Shown here piece by piece: positions 1-8,018 of a stretch of 64,000 nucleotides of DNA (positions are counted from its first letter, which is position 1; each line of letters opens with the position of its first letter). The notes under the pieces were generated by a model that ran no database searches, had not been told where the DNA came from, and saw only the letters and a program-made list of their open reading frames with translations. The translations under genes and the position numbers were made by a program. This DNA is from Sphingomonadales bacterium. GTDB lineage: Bacteria > Pseudomonadota > Alphaproteobacteria > Sphingomonadales > Sphingomonadaceae. Location of the stretch: NCBI GenBank assembly GCA_017309275.1, contig JAFKLT010000047.1, forward strand, positions 1-64,000, in the 5' to 3' direction.

Positions 1-1070
1 TCTGGCCTAGCGTCGGCGCCGACGACCCCGCCTTCATGGTCTATACGTCGGGGACGACGGCCAATCCGAAGGGCGTGCTGCACAGCGCCAACACGCTCCT
101 GGCCGAGGTGTGGCAAAGCTATCCCGATCACGACCCCGACAGCCGCGTCATGTCACCCTATCCAGCGGGGCATGTCGCCGGTGCGCTCGGCGTGCTTGCG
201 CATGCGGCGGGGGCGCGGCGAACGATATTGTTCGAAACCTTCGATGCCGAGGCAGCCGCCCGCTATGTCGGCGCAGAGCGCATAAGCCACACGGCGGGAA
301 CCCCCTTTCACTATCTCGCGCTGCTCGACGCCGCGGACGCGCTTGGCTGCGACATGGGGTCGTTGCGCGCGTGCGGTACCGGGGGCGCGACCGTCCCCGA
401 GTCGCTGGTAGCGCGCGCCGAAGCCGCCGGAATCCACATGTTCCGTCGCTACGGGATGAGCGAGCACCCGACCGTCACGCAAGGCGCGGACGGTGATCCC
501 TTGCACGACCGCATGACGACCGATGGCCGGTTGCGGCCGGGTGTTGAGGTCCGGATCGTCGACGAACAGGGCAACGATGTCGAGACAGGACAAGAGGGGG
601 AAGTCGTGACGCGCGGCCCCGACATGTTCCTCGGCTATAGCGATCCGGCGATCGACGCCGCCGCCTGGCTGCCGGGCTGCTGGTTTCTGTCGGGCGACAT
701 CGGACGTCTCGATGAAGCGGGCCTCCTCGCCATCACCGATCGCAAAAAAGACATCATCATTCGCGGCGGCGAGAATATCTCATCGCGCGAGGTCGAGGAA
801 TTGCTGCTCCGGATCCCCGGGGTTCGCGAGGCTGCGGCCGTGGGCTATCCCGACGAGCGGCTCGGCGAGCGTATCTGTGCCTATTTGATCGTCGATGCCG
901 GCCTCGACCTCGATCTGGCGGCCATCGACGCCGCGTTCCGGCGCTTTGGCGCGGCCCGGCAGAAGACGCCCGAACGCGTCGTCCTCGCGCAGGATCTGCC
1001 GCGGACGCCGGCGGGAAAGATCAAGAAGGCCGAGCTGCGCCGCGAACTGCGCGAGGTCGCGTCGTCTTAG
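1..1070 (+). CDS. Acyl-CoA synthetase (AMP-forming), 5' end outside window
   Basis: The frame is open from base 3 to the stop at 1068-1070, so the N-terminal part lies upstream of the window. The visible part begins just before the adenylation P-loop YTSGTTANPKG. It continues with YGMSEHPTVTQ, LSGDIGRLDEAG and DRKKDIIIRGGENISS, and closes with TPAGKIKKAEL, which carries the C-terminal catalytic lysine. This is the full motif order of the ANL superfamily, enzymes that make an acyl-AMP and then an acyl-CoA. The following genes are SDR and acyl-CoA dehydrogenase genes, so the job is probably activation of a carboxylic acid before beta-oxidation. The acid is unknown. It is a different subtype from the ligase at 15939-17552. 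Confidence 0.93.
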   Translation, partial: WPSVGADDPAFMVYTSGTTANPKGVLHSANTLLAEVWQSYPDHDPDSRVMSPYPAGHVAGALGVLAHAAGARRTILFETFDAEAAARYVGAERISHTAGTPFHYLALLDAADALGCDMGSLRACGTGGATVPESLVARAEAAGIHMFRRYGMSEHPTVTQGADGDPLHDRMTTDGRLRPGVEVRIVDEQGNDVETGQEGEVVTRGPDMFLGYSDPAIDAAAWLPGCWFLSGDIGRLDEAGLLAITDRKKDIIIRGGENISSREVEELLLRIPGVREAAAVGYPDERLGERICAYLIVDAGLDLDLAAIDAAFRRFGAARQKTPERVVLAQDLPRTPAGKIKKAELRRELREVASS

Positions 1071-1075
1071 GCCGG

Positions 1076-1948
1076 TCAGGCGCGCATCAGGCTCGGCGAG
1101 CCCTCGTCGCGCGGCAACAGGACCAGGCCATTCTCGACCGCTTCGGCCAAGGCGCGCGCCGAGAAACCGGCATCGGGAACGAGCGCCGGGCCGCGCTCGA
1201 GCCGCACCTCGCGGACGATGCCGCCACCTGCGACGATCGTCTTGCCCGTCTGGTCGCCCGACAGCGAACTGACCATGTACAACACAACCTCGGCAACCCG
1301 GTCGGTCGTGTAGACGGCTTTGTAAGCGTCGTCGGTGACGGCCTCGGTCAGCCGCGTGTTGGCGGCGGGCGCGAGTGTCCAGACGCGAATACCGTATTTC
1401 TGGCCTTCGAGCGTCAACGTGTTCGAAAACCCCCAGACGCCGCCCTTTGCCGCGCCATAATTTCCTTGTCCAAACTTGCCCGAGAGGCCCGAGGTCGACG
1501 TCGTGTTCACGACGACGCCGCCGCCATTTTCTCGCATCCAGGCAAAAACCGGCTTCGTGACGCAGAAGGTGCCTTTGAGATGGACGTGCATGACGTCATC
1601 CCAGTCCGCCTCGTCCATCTTGACGAGTGTCCGGTCGCGCAGGATCCCAGCATTGTTGACGAGAATGTCGGCGCGGCCAAAAGCCGAAATCGCGGTCTCG
1701 AAAATCGACTGGCCGCCCGCCATGGTTCCGACGTCGGCCGCATTCGCGACAGCGCTGCCACCTGCCGCGACGATCTCCCGCACCACTTCATTCGCGCTGT
1801 CCGACACCGGATCGCCGCCGGCAGAGGGCACGCCATAATCGTTCACCACGATCTTCGCGCCTTCACGCGCCAACAACATGGCATAGGCCCGCCCGAGCCC
1901 GCCGCCCGCTCCGGTCACGATCGCTACCTTACCATTCAGCAAACCCAT
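1076..1948 (-). CDS. SDR oxidoreductase, MFE-2/3-hydroxyacyl-CoA dehydrogenase type
   Basis: Classical short-chain dehydrogenase of 290 residues. The Rossmann motif TGAGGGLGRAYA lies near the N-terminus, NNAG near residue 100, and the active site has a serine segment (NTTSTSG) followed by YGAAKGG. The segment IVVNDYG plus an NNAGILRDRTLVKM stretch resembles the dehydrogenase part of peroxisomal multifunctional enzyme type 2, which oxidises 3-hydroxyacyl-CoA esters. The frame is open further upstream, but I chose the ATG at 1948 because GAGGAG sits correctly before it and because the Rossmann fold starts just after it. It ends six bases from the ligase stop and is convergent with it. A role in the beta-oxidation cluster is inferred. 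Confidence 0.88.
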   Translation of the reverse strand: MGLLNGKVAIVTGAGGGLGRAYAMLLAREGAKIVVNDYGVPSAGGDPVSDSANEVVREIVAAGGSAVANAADVGTMAGGQSIFETAISAFGRADILVNNAGILRDRTLVKMDEADWDDVMHVHLKGTFCVTKPVFAWMRENGGGVVVNTTSTSGLSGKFGQGNYGAAKGGVWGFSNTLTLEGQKYGIRVWTLAPAANTRLTEAVTDDAYKAVYTTDRVAEVVLYMVSSLSGDQTGKTIVAGGGIVREVRLERGPALVPDAGFSARALAEAVENGLVLLPRDEGSPSLMRA

Positions 1949-2114
1949 GGCGCACTCCTCGTTCATCCGCATTCGCTGAATGGCATAACGGCTGATGCGC
2001 GTCTGGTTATTGCCAAGCTGCATGGCGCCGGTCGAACTTCGCATAATTGACCGGGCGAAGTTGGGTTAGGGAGATGGGGTGCGCTGGCGCACGGACAGCT
2101 TGGGAAGAGGCAGG

Positions 2115-3269
2115 ATGAATCTGGATTATACGGCCGAGGACGAACTATTCCGGGCCGAAGCACGCGAATGGCTCGATGCGAATGTGCCGCGAGAGGTCCG
2201 GCCTCCCGATGGGCCGGGCATGCGCGATTTCGATCTCGGCTGGCAGCGCAAACAGTTCGAGGGAGGCTGGGCCGGCGTGTCATGGCCGGTCGAATATGGC
2301 GGGCGCGGACTATCGCTGACGCATCAGCTTATCTGGTATGAGGAATATGCCAAGGCTGGCGGGCCCAACGCCGAACTGTTGTTCGTCGGTTGCAACCATG
2401 CAGCCCCGACGATCATGGCACGCGGCAGCGACGAGCAGAAATCATACCATCTTCCCAGGATATTGAGCGGCGAAGTCGCCTGGTGCCAGGGCTTCTCGGA
2501 ACCCAATAACGGGTCGGACCTCGGCGGTCTGAAATGCCGGGCGGAGATCGTCGGCGACGAGCTTGTCGTCAACGGGTCGAAAATCTGGACGAGCTCGGCG
2601 CACCTCGCCGACTGGCAGGAGCTGCTTGTCCGCACCGACCCCGCCGCGCCCAAGCATAAAGGGATAAGCTGGGTCATCTGCGACATGCAAACGCCGGGTA
2701 TCGAGCTGCGCCCGATCCTGATCATGACTGCGCCGGGCCATCATCATTTCAATCAGGTTTTCTACACCGACGTCCGGATTTCGTTGTCGAACGTCGTCGG
2801 CGAAGTGAACGACGGCTGGAAAGTTGCCATGTCGACGCTCGGCTTCGAACGTGGCACCGCTGGCATGCTCGAAAATATCCGCTACGGTGCGGTCGTCGAG
2901 CGTCTGGTCGATATGGCGCGTCAACGGCTCGGCACCAGTGCGCTGGAAAATGACGATATCGGCCAGAGGCTGGCGCAACTTCGGGCCGAGGTCACCGCCG
3001 TTCGCGCCATGACCTACCGCATCGCTTCGCGCGCGGCGATCGCGCCGCCGGGTTCCGAGGCTTCGCTCGCGCGCGCCTTTTTCAGTCAGCTTCAGCAGCG
3101 GATCCGCCGTATTGCGCTCGACATCATCGGCCCGGACTCGATCGAACTGCCAGACGACGATCCCTGGATCCGCCCCTATTTGCGGACCTACAGCAACACG
3201 ATCGCCGCGGGCACTTCGGAAATCCAGCGCAACATCATCGGCGAGCGTGTGCTCGGCCTGCCGCGATAA
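2115..3269 (+). CDS. Acyl-CoA dehydrogenase, first of a tandem pair
   Basis: FAD-dependent acyl-CoA dehydrogenase of 384 residues, normal for the family. The middle has WCQGFSEPNNGSDLGGL, which contacts flavin and substrate, then NGSKIWTSSA. The C-terminus has AAGTSEIQRNIIGERVLG, the standard terminal signature. The ATG at 2115 follows GAGGCAGG at good distance; an earlier in-frame ATG at 2079 would add 12 residues of unlikely sequence. The stop is 11 bases before a second, shorter acyl-CoA dehydrogenase gene, so the two are surely co-transcribed. In actinobacterial steroid degraders such pairs form heterotetramers, and this pair may do the same. The substrate is unknown. Confidence 0.93.
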   Translation: MNLDYTAEDELFRAEAREWLDANVPREVRPPDGPGMRDFDLGWQRKQFEGGWAGVSWPVEYGGRGLSLTHQLIWYEEYAKAGGPNAELLFVGCNHAAPTIMARGSDEQKSYHLPRILSGEVAWCQGFSEPNNGSDLGGLKCRAEIVGDELVVNGSKIWTSSAHLADWQELLVRTDPAAPKHKGISWVICDMQTPGIELRPILIMTAPGHHHFNQVFYTDVRISLSNVVGEVNDGWKVAMSTLGFERGTAGMLENIRYGAVVERLVDMARQRLGTSALENDDIGQRLAQLRAEVTAVRAMTYRIASRAAIAPPGSEASLARAFFSQLQQRIRRIALDIIGPDSIELPDDDPWIRPYLRTYSNTIAAGTSEIQRNIIGERVLGLPR

Positions 3270-3280
3270 AGGTATTTTTC

Positions 3281-4309
3281 ATGAATTTGCTCCCTACCGA
3301 AGAACAGCAGCAAATCGTCGACATGGTGCGCGGCTTTCTTGCCGGCAATGCGCCCCTCGAGCGTCTCCGCCCCGACAAGTTCGGCCAGATCGGCAATCCC
3401 GATGCGGCGCTCTGGCCAAAGATGGCCGAACTCGGCATCCTCGGCCTCGGTGTGCCCGAGGACGGCGGCGGGCTCGGTCTGTCCGCGGTCGAAGAGACGC
3501 TGACATACATCGAGTTCGGACGCGCGCTCGTCTCCATCGGCGTGCTCGGTGCGACGCTTGGCGCCCATCTTGCGGCGCGCGATGCACCCGATGTCGCGGC
3601 AGCGATCATGGGCGGGAGCACAGCTGTCGGGCTAGCGACGCCGCGCGGGGCCGTCGAGCACAGCGACGGGAGGTTTTCGGGTGAGTTCCATCTGATCGAG
3701 GCCGATGAGGCCGAATTTGTGCTGCTGCTGACCAGCGAGGCGATCGCCCTGTTCCGCAATGAGGATTTTACCGACCGGAGCGCGCGGCTCAGCATGGACA
3801 GTCATATGCGGCTGATGCGCGCTCGGCTGGATGACGGCAAGGCGCTCGGCTGGTCTTCGGTCACGGAAGGCGTCGATCATGCGCGCGCCAATCTGCTGAT
3901 CGCGGCCTATGCCACCGGGCTTGCAGAGGCGGCGCTGGCGGGGGCGGTCGACTATGCGAAGGTCCGCGAACAGTTCGGTAAACCGATCGGCTCATTCCAG
4001 GCGATCAAGCATAAATGCGCGGACATGGCGATCGCCGCCGAGGTCGCCTCCTGCCAAGTCTCCTTCGCTTCGGTGATCCTCGCGAAGGACAGCGAAGAAT
4101 CGCGGTTTCATGCGCTCGCGGCACGCATCGTCGCGGTGGATGCTGCACTCAAGAATGGCGCGACGGGGATCCAGGTCCATGGTGCGATCGGCTTCACCGC
4201 CGAGGTCGAGGCGCATCTTTTCGTCAAGCGCGCCCATCTGATCGATTTTATCGGCGGCGACCAGCGCGTCCAGAAAGCGCAGTTCATCGGCGCCGACGCC
4301 GTCATGTGA
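3281..4309 (+). CDS. Acyl-CoA dehydrogenase, second of a tandem pair
   Basis: Acyl-CoA dehydrogenase fold of 342 residues, short and divergent. The C-terminal half is recognisable: YAKVREQFGKPIGSFQAIKH and IQVHGAIGFTAEVEAHLF are family signatures. The N-terminal half lacks the usual flavin-contact motif, and the terminal EIQR signature is replaced by a short tail. This pattern is typical of the partner subunit in alpha2-beta2 acyl-CoA dehydrogenases, where only one active site per pair is complete. It starts at an ATG 11 bases after the upstream dehydrogenase and is probably translated from the same message. A GC-rich hairpin follows. Confidence 0.88.
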   Translation: MNLLPTEEQQQIVDMVRGFLAGNAPLERLRPDKFGQIGNPDAALWPKMAELGILGLGVPEDGGGLGLSAVEETLTYIEFGRALVSIGVLGATLGAHLAARDAPDVAAAIMGGSTAVGLATPRGAVEHSDGRFSGEFHLIEADEAEFVLLLTSEAIALFRNEDFTDRSARLSMDSHMRLMRARLDDGKALGWSSVTEGVDHARANLLIAAYATGLAEAALAGAVDYAKVREQFGKPIGSFQAIKHKCADMAIAAEVASCQVSFASVILAKDSEESRFHALAARIVAVDAALKNGATGIQVHGAIGFTAEVEAHLFVKRAHLIDFIGGDQRVQKAQFIGADAVM

Positions 4310-4312
4310 TCA

Positions 4313-4337
4313 GGGCGGGCGCTGCTGGCGCCCGCCC
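4313..4337. terminator. Hairpin between convergent genes
   Basis: A perfect 10-bp stem (GGGCGGGCGC at 4313-4322 with its complement at 4328-4337) with a 5-base loop lies three bases after the stop of the + strand dehydrogenase and 30 bases from the stop of the - strand SDR. There is no real T run (only CTTAAC follows), so it may work as a barrier in both directions rather than as a classical Rho-independent terminator. Confidence 0.6.
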
Positions 4338-4366
4338 CTTAACGGCTGTTATCCCGTCATTCGAGA

Positions 4367-5206
4367 TCAACTGCGATGGCGGTTGTCCTTGTCGGGCGTG
4401 AACTTGTCGGTGAGTTTGTTCGGCTGCGCATGCAGGTTGCGGCCGCCGTCCACCGGTACGATGGCGCCGGTTGTAAAAGAACTCGCCTCGCTTGCCAGGA
4501 AGGTTGCAACCGACGCGATCTCGCGCGTCGTGCCGGCGCGTTTCATCGGCAGCCGTTCTGTGAAGGTTTTGGTGACGGCGGGATCCTGGAACAACGCCTG
4601 AGCGCCGCTCGAATCGATCAGCCCGGGCGAGATGATGTTCGCCCGGATGTTCTCCTGTCCGAACTCGGCGGCGAAATTCTGGATCAGCTTCGCCTCCGCC
4701 GCACGGATGCACGAATAGACCGATCGCTCGGACGTCGCCTCGAACGCCGATCCCGATCCGATGAAGATGATCGACCCTTCTCCGGCCTTCCGCATTTCGC
4801 GAATACACATGCTCGCGATCCAGAAACGGCTCTTGAACACATAGAGATACTGGGCGTCGAGCTCTTCGTCGGGTGTGTCGAGCGACGACCCGAAGAAAGG
4901 GCGCACAGTGGGTGACGCGACCAGCGTCGTCACCTTACCGAACCTGGCCACCGTCGCATCGACGACCGACTGAAGCTGGTCCTTGACCGTCATGTCGGCC
5001 GCGCAGGCAGCAGCGATCTTTTCGCCTTTGCCGAAGCGTTCGTTGAGCGATTGGGCGACAGCCTCGGTGTCAGCTGCGGTCCGGCTGCTGATCATGATCT
5101 TCGCGCCGCTGGCCGCGAACATTTCCGCAATCTTCAGGCCCATGCCCTGAGTTCCGCCGACGATGATGGCGACCTTGCCCGTCAAGTCGAACTTGTCGTT
5201 GCTCAC
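4367..5206 (-). CDS. SDR family protein with Tyr-x3-Arg in place of Tyr-x3-Lys
   Basis: SDR fold of 279 residues. The nucleotide motif is VGGTQGMGLKIAE near the N-terminus, and FIGSGSAFEA gives the serine region. The active-site tyrosine is Tyr164, but the residue four places on is Arg168 (VYSCIRAAEAKL), where nearly all SDRs have lysine. NAG is also replaced (VASPTVRPF). These changes suggest altered or lost oxidoreductase activity. The start is a GTG at 5206 with GGGA seven bases before it; no ATG in the right place exists, and upstream in-frame sequence does not look like protein. It stands alone on the minus strand between the ACAD pair and the SnoaL/SDR pair. Confidence 0.82.
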   Translation of the reverse strand: MSNDKFDLTGKVAIIVGGTQGMGLKIAEMFAASGAKIMISSRTAADTEAVAQSLNERFGKGEKIAAACAADMTVKDQLQSVVDATVARFGKVTTLVASPTVRPFFGSSLDTPDEELDAQYLYVFKSRFWIASMCIREMRKAGEGSIIFIGSGSAFEATSERSVYSCIRAAEAKLIQNFAAEFGQENIRANIISPGLIDSSGAQALFQDPAVTKTFTERLPMKRAGTTREIASVATFLASEASSFTTGAIVPVDGGRNLHAQPNKLTDKFTPDKDNRHRS

Positions 5207-5383
5207 ACGAATCTCCCATGAATTTCCATTTTTCCTGGTTGGACATTCGTCGCGCCCGCGGTCGACCGGAAAGGGGCGGGTCGCGCGAAGGACGACGACT
5301 TTCCCCTCAATGCAGCGATGGAAAATTCCCGGCGCTCGCCGCAAAATGACAACCAGCCAAGGGTGATCAAAGGAGATAGGGCC

Positions 5384-5857
5384 GTGAATGCAGCCGAAGA
5401 CGAACTGGCGATCCGCAGTCTTGCCGCGGCCTATACCGATGCCGTCAACCGGCGTGACGGCGAAGGCATGGCGGCGGTATATGCCGAGGACGGCATCCTC
5501 CATTCACCCGCCGCCGGTGAACCGCTGCAGGGCATCGAAAGGCTGCGCAAGCGCTTCAAACGGCTGGTCGAGGTCGAACGCGAGTTCCTGATGCAGCTCA
5601 CCCATTCAGGGGTGGTCGACCTCGATGGCGACCGCGCAACCGCGCGCTGGTGGTTCAGCGAGATCAAGCGGCCGACGGGCGGCGCGTTCGAGATGATCTT
5701 CGGTGTCTATCAGGATGAGATGGTGCGAACGCCGGCCGGCTGGCGCTTCGCCCGGCGAACTGTCCACGCGCCGCTGCGCTGGGAATTGCCCGACCCGCCG
5801 CAAAATTTTGGTCCGCTTCCAGCTTTCTTGCCGCTGACAGGGCTTCCCACACCATGA
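5384..5857 (+). CDS. SnoaL-like / NTF2-fold protein
   Basis: Small protein of 157 residues. The opening ELAIRSLAAAYTDAVNRRD, then MAAVYAEDGILHSP, is the standard N-terminal helix and hydrophobic pocket of the SnoaL/NTF2-like fold, and an aromatic-rich beta sheet follows (TARWWFSEIKRP, GWRFARRTVH). Members include ketosteroid isomerase-like enzymes, dehydratases and binding proteins, so the reaction cannot be set from this. The GTG at 5384 was chosen because AAAGGAGAT precedes it at ideal spacing. The stop overlaps the start of the next SDR in an ATGA, implying translational coupling and a shared pathway. Confidence 0.82.
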   Translation: MNAAEDELAIRSLAAAYTDAVNRRDGEGMAAVYAEDGILHSPAAGEPLQGIERLRKRFKRLVEVEREFLMQLTHSGVVDLDGDRATARWWFSEIKRPTGGAFEMIFGVYQDEMVRTPAGWRFARRTVHAPLRWELPDPPQNFGPLPAFLPLTGLPTP

Positions 5858-6714
5858 ACGAGACCGGCCTTGATCTGAGCGGACAGGTCGCGATCATCAC
5901 CGGCGGCGGCGGCGGGATTGGCCGCGCCTGCGCACTCCGGCTGGCCGATTTCGGTGCCGACATCGTCGTCGCCGATATTTTCCCAGAGCGCAACGCTGAA
6001 GTCTGCGATCGCGTCCGCGAGCGGGGCCGGAAGGCCCTAGGGATCGCGACCGACATGATGGACACGGCCCAGATCGCGGCGATGGTCGCAAATGCCGAGG
6101 GCGAGTTCGGCCGTATCGACATATTGGTCAACAACGTCGGCGGCGTCGCGCGCAAGATGTTTGCCGACCAGAGCGAGCGCAGTTGGCGGCGGCATATCGA
6201 CATTAACTTCGTCAGCTTTCTCGCCGCCACCTCGGCGGTTATCCCGATCATGGTGAAGGGCGGACGCGGTGGTTCGATCGTCGGGGTTTCCTCGATCGAA
6301 GGCACGCGCGCCGCGCCGGGCTACGCGGTTTATGCCGCGTGCAAGGCGGCGATGATCAACTTCACGCAGTCGATGGCACTCGAGCTGTCGGATGAGGCGA
6401 TCCGCGTCAATACGGTGTCGCCGGACCACACGATCACCCCGGGTGGGCGCGGGAATCGCAGCGGTCCTGTCGATCCATCAACCTGGGTCCATCGAAGCCC
6501 CGAGGCGGAAGATGCGATGAACCGGCTGATCCCGCTCGGCCGTGAAGGCGTCGATATCGAGTGCGGCGATGCGGTCGTATTTTTGTGCTCCTCGATGGCG
6601 CGCTATATCACGGGCATCAACCTGCCGGTCGATGGCGGCACCGCCGCTGCCGCGGGATGGCAGCGCACGAAGTCGCGCAAATGGACTCAAATCCAGAATC
6701 AAGCTCGGGAATGA
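5854..6714 (+). CDS. SDR family oxidoreductase
   Basis: Classical SDR of 286 residues. TGGGGGIGRACA near residue 18 binds NAD(P), NNVGG replaces the usual NNAG, SSIEG supplies the active-site serine and YAVYAACKAAM supplies Tyr-x3-Lys. The stretch between about 185 and 225 (DHTITPGGRGN...) is the variable substrate loop, longer than average. The gene is coupled to the SnoaL-like gene by a four-base overlap. Followed on the opposite strand by a decayed nitronate monooxygenase. Confidence 0.9.
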   Translation: MNETGLDLSGQVAIITGGGGGIGRACALRLADFGADIVVADIFPERNAEVCDRVRERGRKALGIATDMMDTAQIAAMVANAEGEFGRIDILVNNVGGVARKMFADQSERSWRRHIDINFVSFLAATSAVIPIMVKGGRGGSIVGVSSIEGTRAAPGYAVYAACKAAMINFTQSMALELSDEAIRVNTVSPDHTITPGGRGNRSGPVDPSTWVHRSPEAEDAMNRLIPLGREGVDIECGDAVVFLCSSMARYITGINLPVDGGTAAAAGWQRTKSRKWTQIQNQARE

Positions 6715-6759
6715 CCGTTGATGGCCGGCGAGGAGGCCCCCGATCAGAGGAGCTCGGCC

Positions 6760-7082
6760 TCATACGCGCAGCGATGCGAGCCGCTCACCGACGATCTCGA
6801 TGCTGCCGTCGATGATCGCCTGGGCATAAGCCTTGTAATCGGGTGCGTTGATCGTCGGGAAGACGGTCATGTTCACGCCGAACGGCTTGTCGGTCATCGC
6901 GCGGCAGCGCTCGATCTCGGCGCTGAGCGCCGCAGGCGTCGGCTGGTCAGCGCGGTCAATATCGAGCCCGCCGGCGTTCGACACCGCCGCGGCGAGTTCG
7001 GCCTAGCCGACGCTCTGCATCTCGCCTAGACGATGGGATGCTCGATACCCAGCATTTCGGTGATGCGTGTCTTGAAAGCCAT
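6760..7082 (-). pseudogene. Nitronate monooxygenase remnant
   Basis: Reading from an ATG at 7082 gives MAFKTRITEMLGIEHPIV, then a TAG, then GEMQSVG, a second TAG, then AELAAAVSNAGGLDIDRA and PAALSAEIERCRAMTDKP, ending in FGVNMTVFPTIN and a stop at 6760. This is the N-terminal third of a nitronate monooxygenase (2-nitropropane dioxygenase), in which IVQGGMQ is normally conserved: the glutamine codon has become TAG. About 107 codons remain of roughly 320; the rest of the barrel is missing. The gene lies downstream of a beta-hydroxyacid dehydrogenase and TesB on the same strand and was probably part of that operon. Confidence 0.85.
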
Positions 7083-7178
7083 CGTGAATCCTTTTTGCCG
7101 TCAAGATCCCATGTCTGGAAAGGGGGATGCGGCGACGAACGCCTTTTGGGCAATCGCCGTGTCGTCAGTATGAGACCC

Positions 7179-8018
7179 TCAGGATTGACCGAGCCTGTGC
7201 GCGAGGTCGGCAATCTTCGCTTGTGCCGAACGCGACACGGCGAGAAGAGGGGAATTACCCAACCCCTTCGCTTCGGCCACCTCACCGAGATGGTGGACGT
7301 CTTTTGGCAGATTGCTGCCGGGGCCACTGATCTTGCGGAACGTTCGTGGGTCGGCGACGATTCCGAGTCCGCCGCTCGCGCCCGAACTGAGTTTCATGAC
7401 TTCGATGGCGATATGGCGATCCATGCCGAGTTGTTCGGCGAGATCGAGCGCGTCGATACTGGCTACGACGTTGGCATAGGCCAGATTGTTGTTGAGCAGT
7501 TTGATCAATTGTCCCGACCCGACGGGTCCCAAATGGGCGACAAGACGCGCGAAGCTGTCGAAGACCGGCCGCGCCAGATCGAGCGCCTCGACCGTTCCGC
7601 CGACCATGACGGTCATGGTTCCGGCCTGTGCGCCATTATTTCCTCCGCTCACCGGAGCATCGAGGACATGGATCCCGTGCTTCCGCGCGGCGGCGTCAAG
7701 GCTGATCACGGTTTCGGGCAAGAGCGTCGAATGGATCGCAAGCACCGACCCGGGACGCATGGCATCGAGAAGGCCGGAGTCGATCGTGACCTGCCGCACA
7801 TCCGCGTCGTTCACCACGCAGATACCGATAACGTCGCATTCGGCCGCCAGCGCGGCGGGCGTCGCTGCAATTTTCGCTGGCGTATCTGAAAAGGCCGCGG
7901 TGCTGGCTTCCCGCCGCGCCCAGATCGTGAGCGGAAATCCGGCGTCGGCTATTCGGCGGGCGATTGGCGCGCCCTGGTCGCCAAGGCCGATAAATCCTGC
8001 GGTCGTTTTCCTGTTCAT
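7179..8018 (-). CDS. NAD(P)-dependent beta-hydroxyacid dehydrogenase (3-hydroxyisobutyrate dehydrogenase family)
   Basis: Protein of 279 residues. GFIGLGDQGAPIARRI is the N-terminal Rossmann motif, DAPVSGGNNGAQAGTMTVMV is the substrate-binding signature, and GPVGSGQLIKLLNNNL carries the catalytic lysine and asparagine. Family members oxidise 3-hydroxyisobutyrate, tartronate semialdehyde or related hydroxyacids; the exact one cannot be told. The ATG at 8018 has GGGAGAA upstream and overlaps the TesB stop as ATGA, so the two are translationally coupled. Downstream on the same strand is the nitronate monooxygenase remnant. Confidence 0.9.
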   Translation of the reverse strand: MNRKTTAGFIGLGDQGAPIARRIADAGFPLTIWARREASTAAFSDTPAKIAATPAALAAECDVIGICVVNDADVRQVTIDSGLLDAMRPGSVLAIHSTLLPETVISLDAAARKHGIHVLDAPVSGGNNGAQAGTMTVMVGGTVEALDLARPVFDSFARLVAHLGPVGSGQLIKLLNNNLAYANVVASIDALDLAEQLGMDRHIAIEVMKLSSGASGGLGIVADPRTFRKISGPGSNLPKDVHHLGEVAEAKGLGNSPLLAVSRSAQAKIADLAHRLGQS

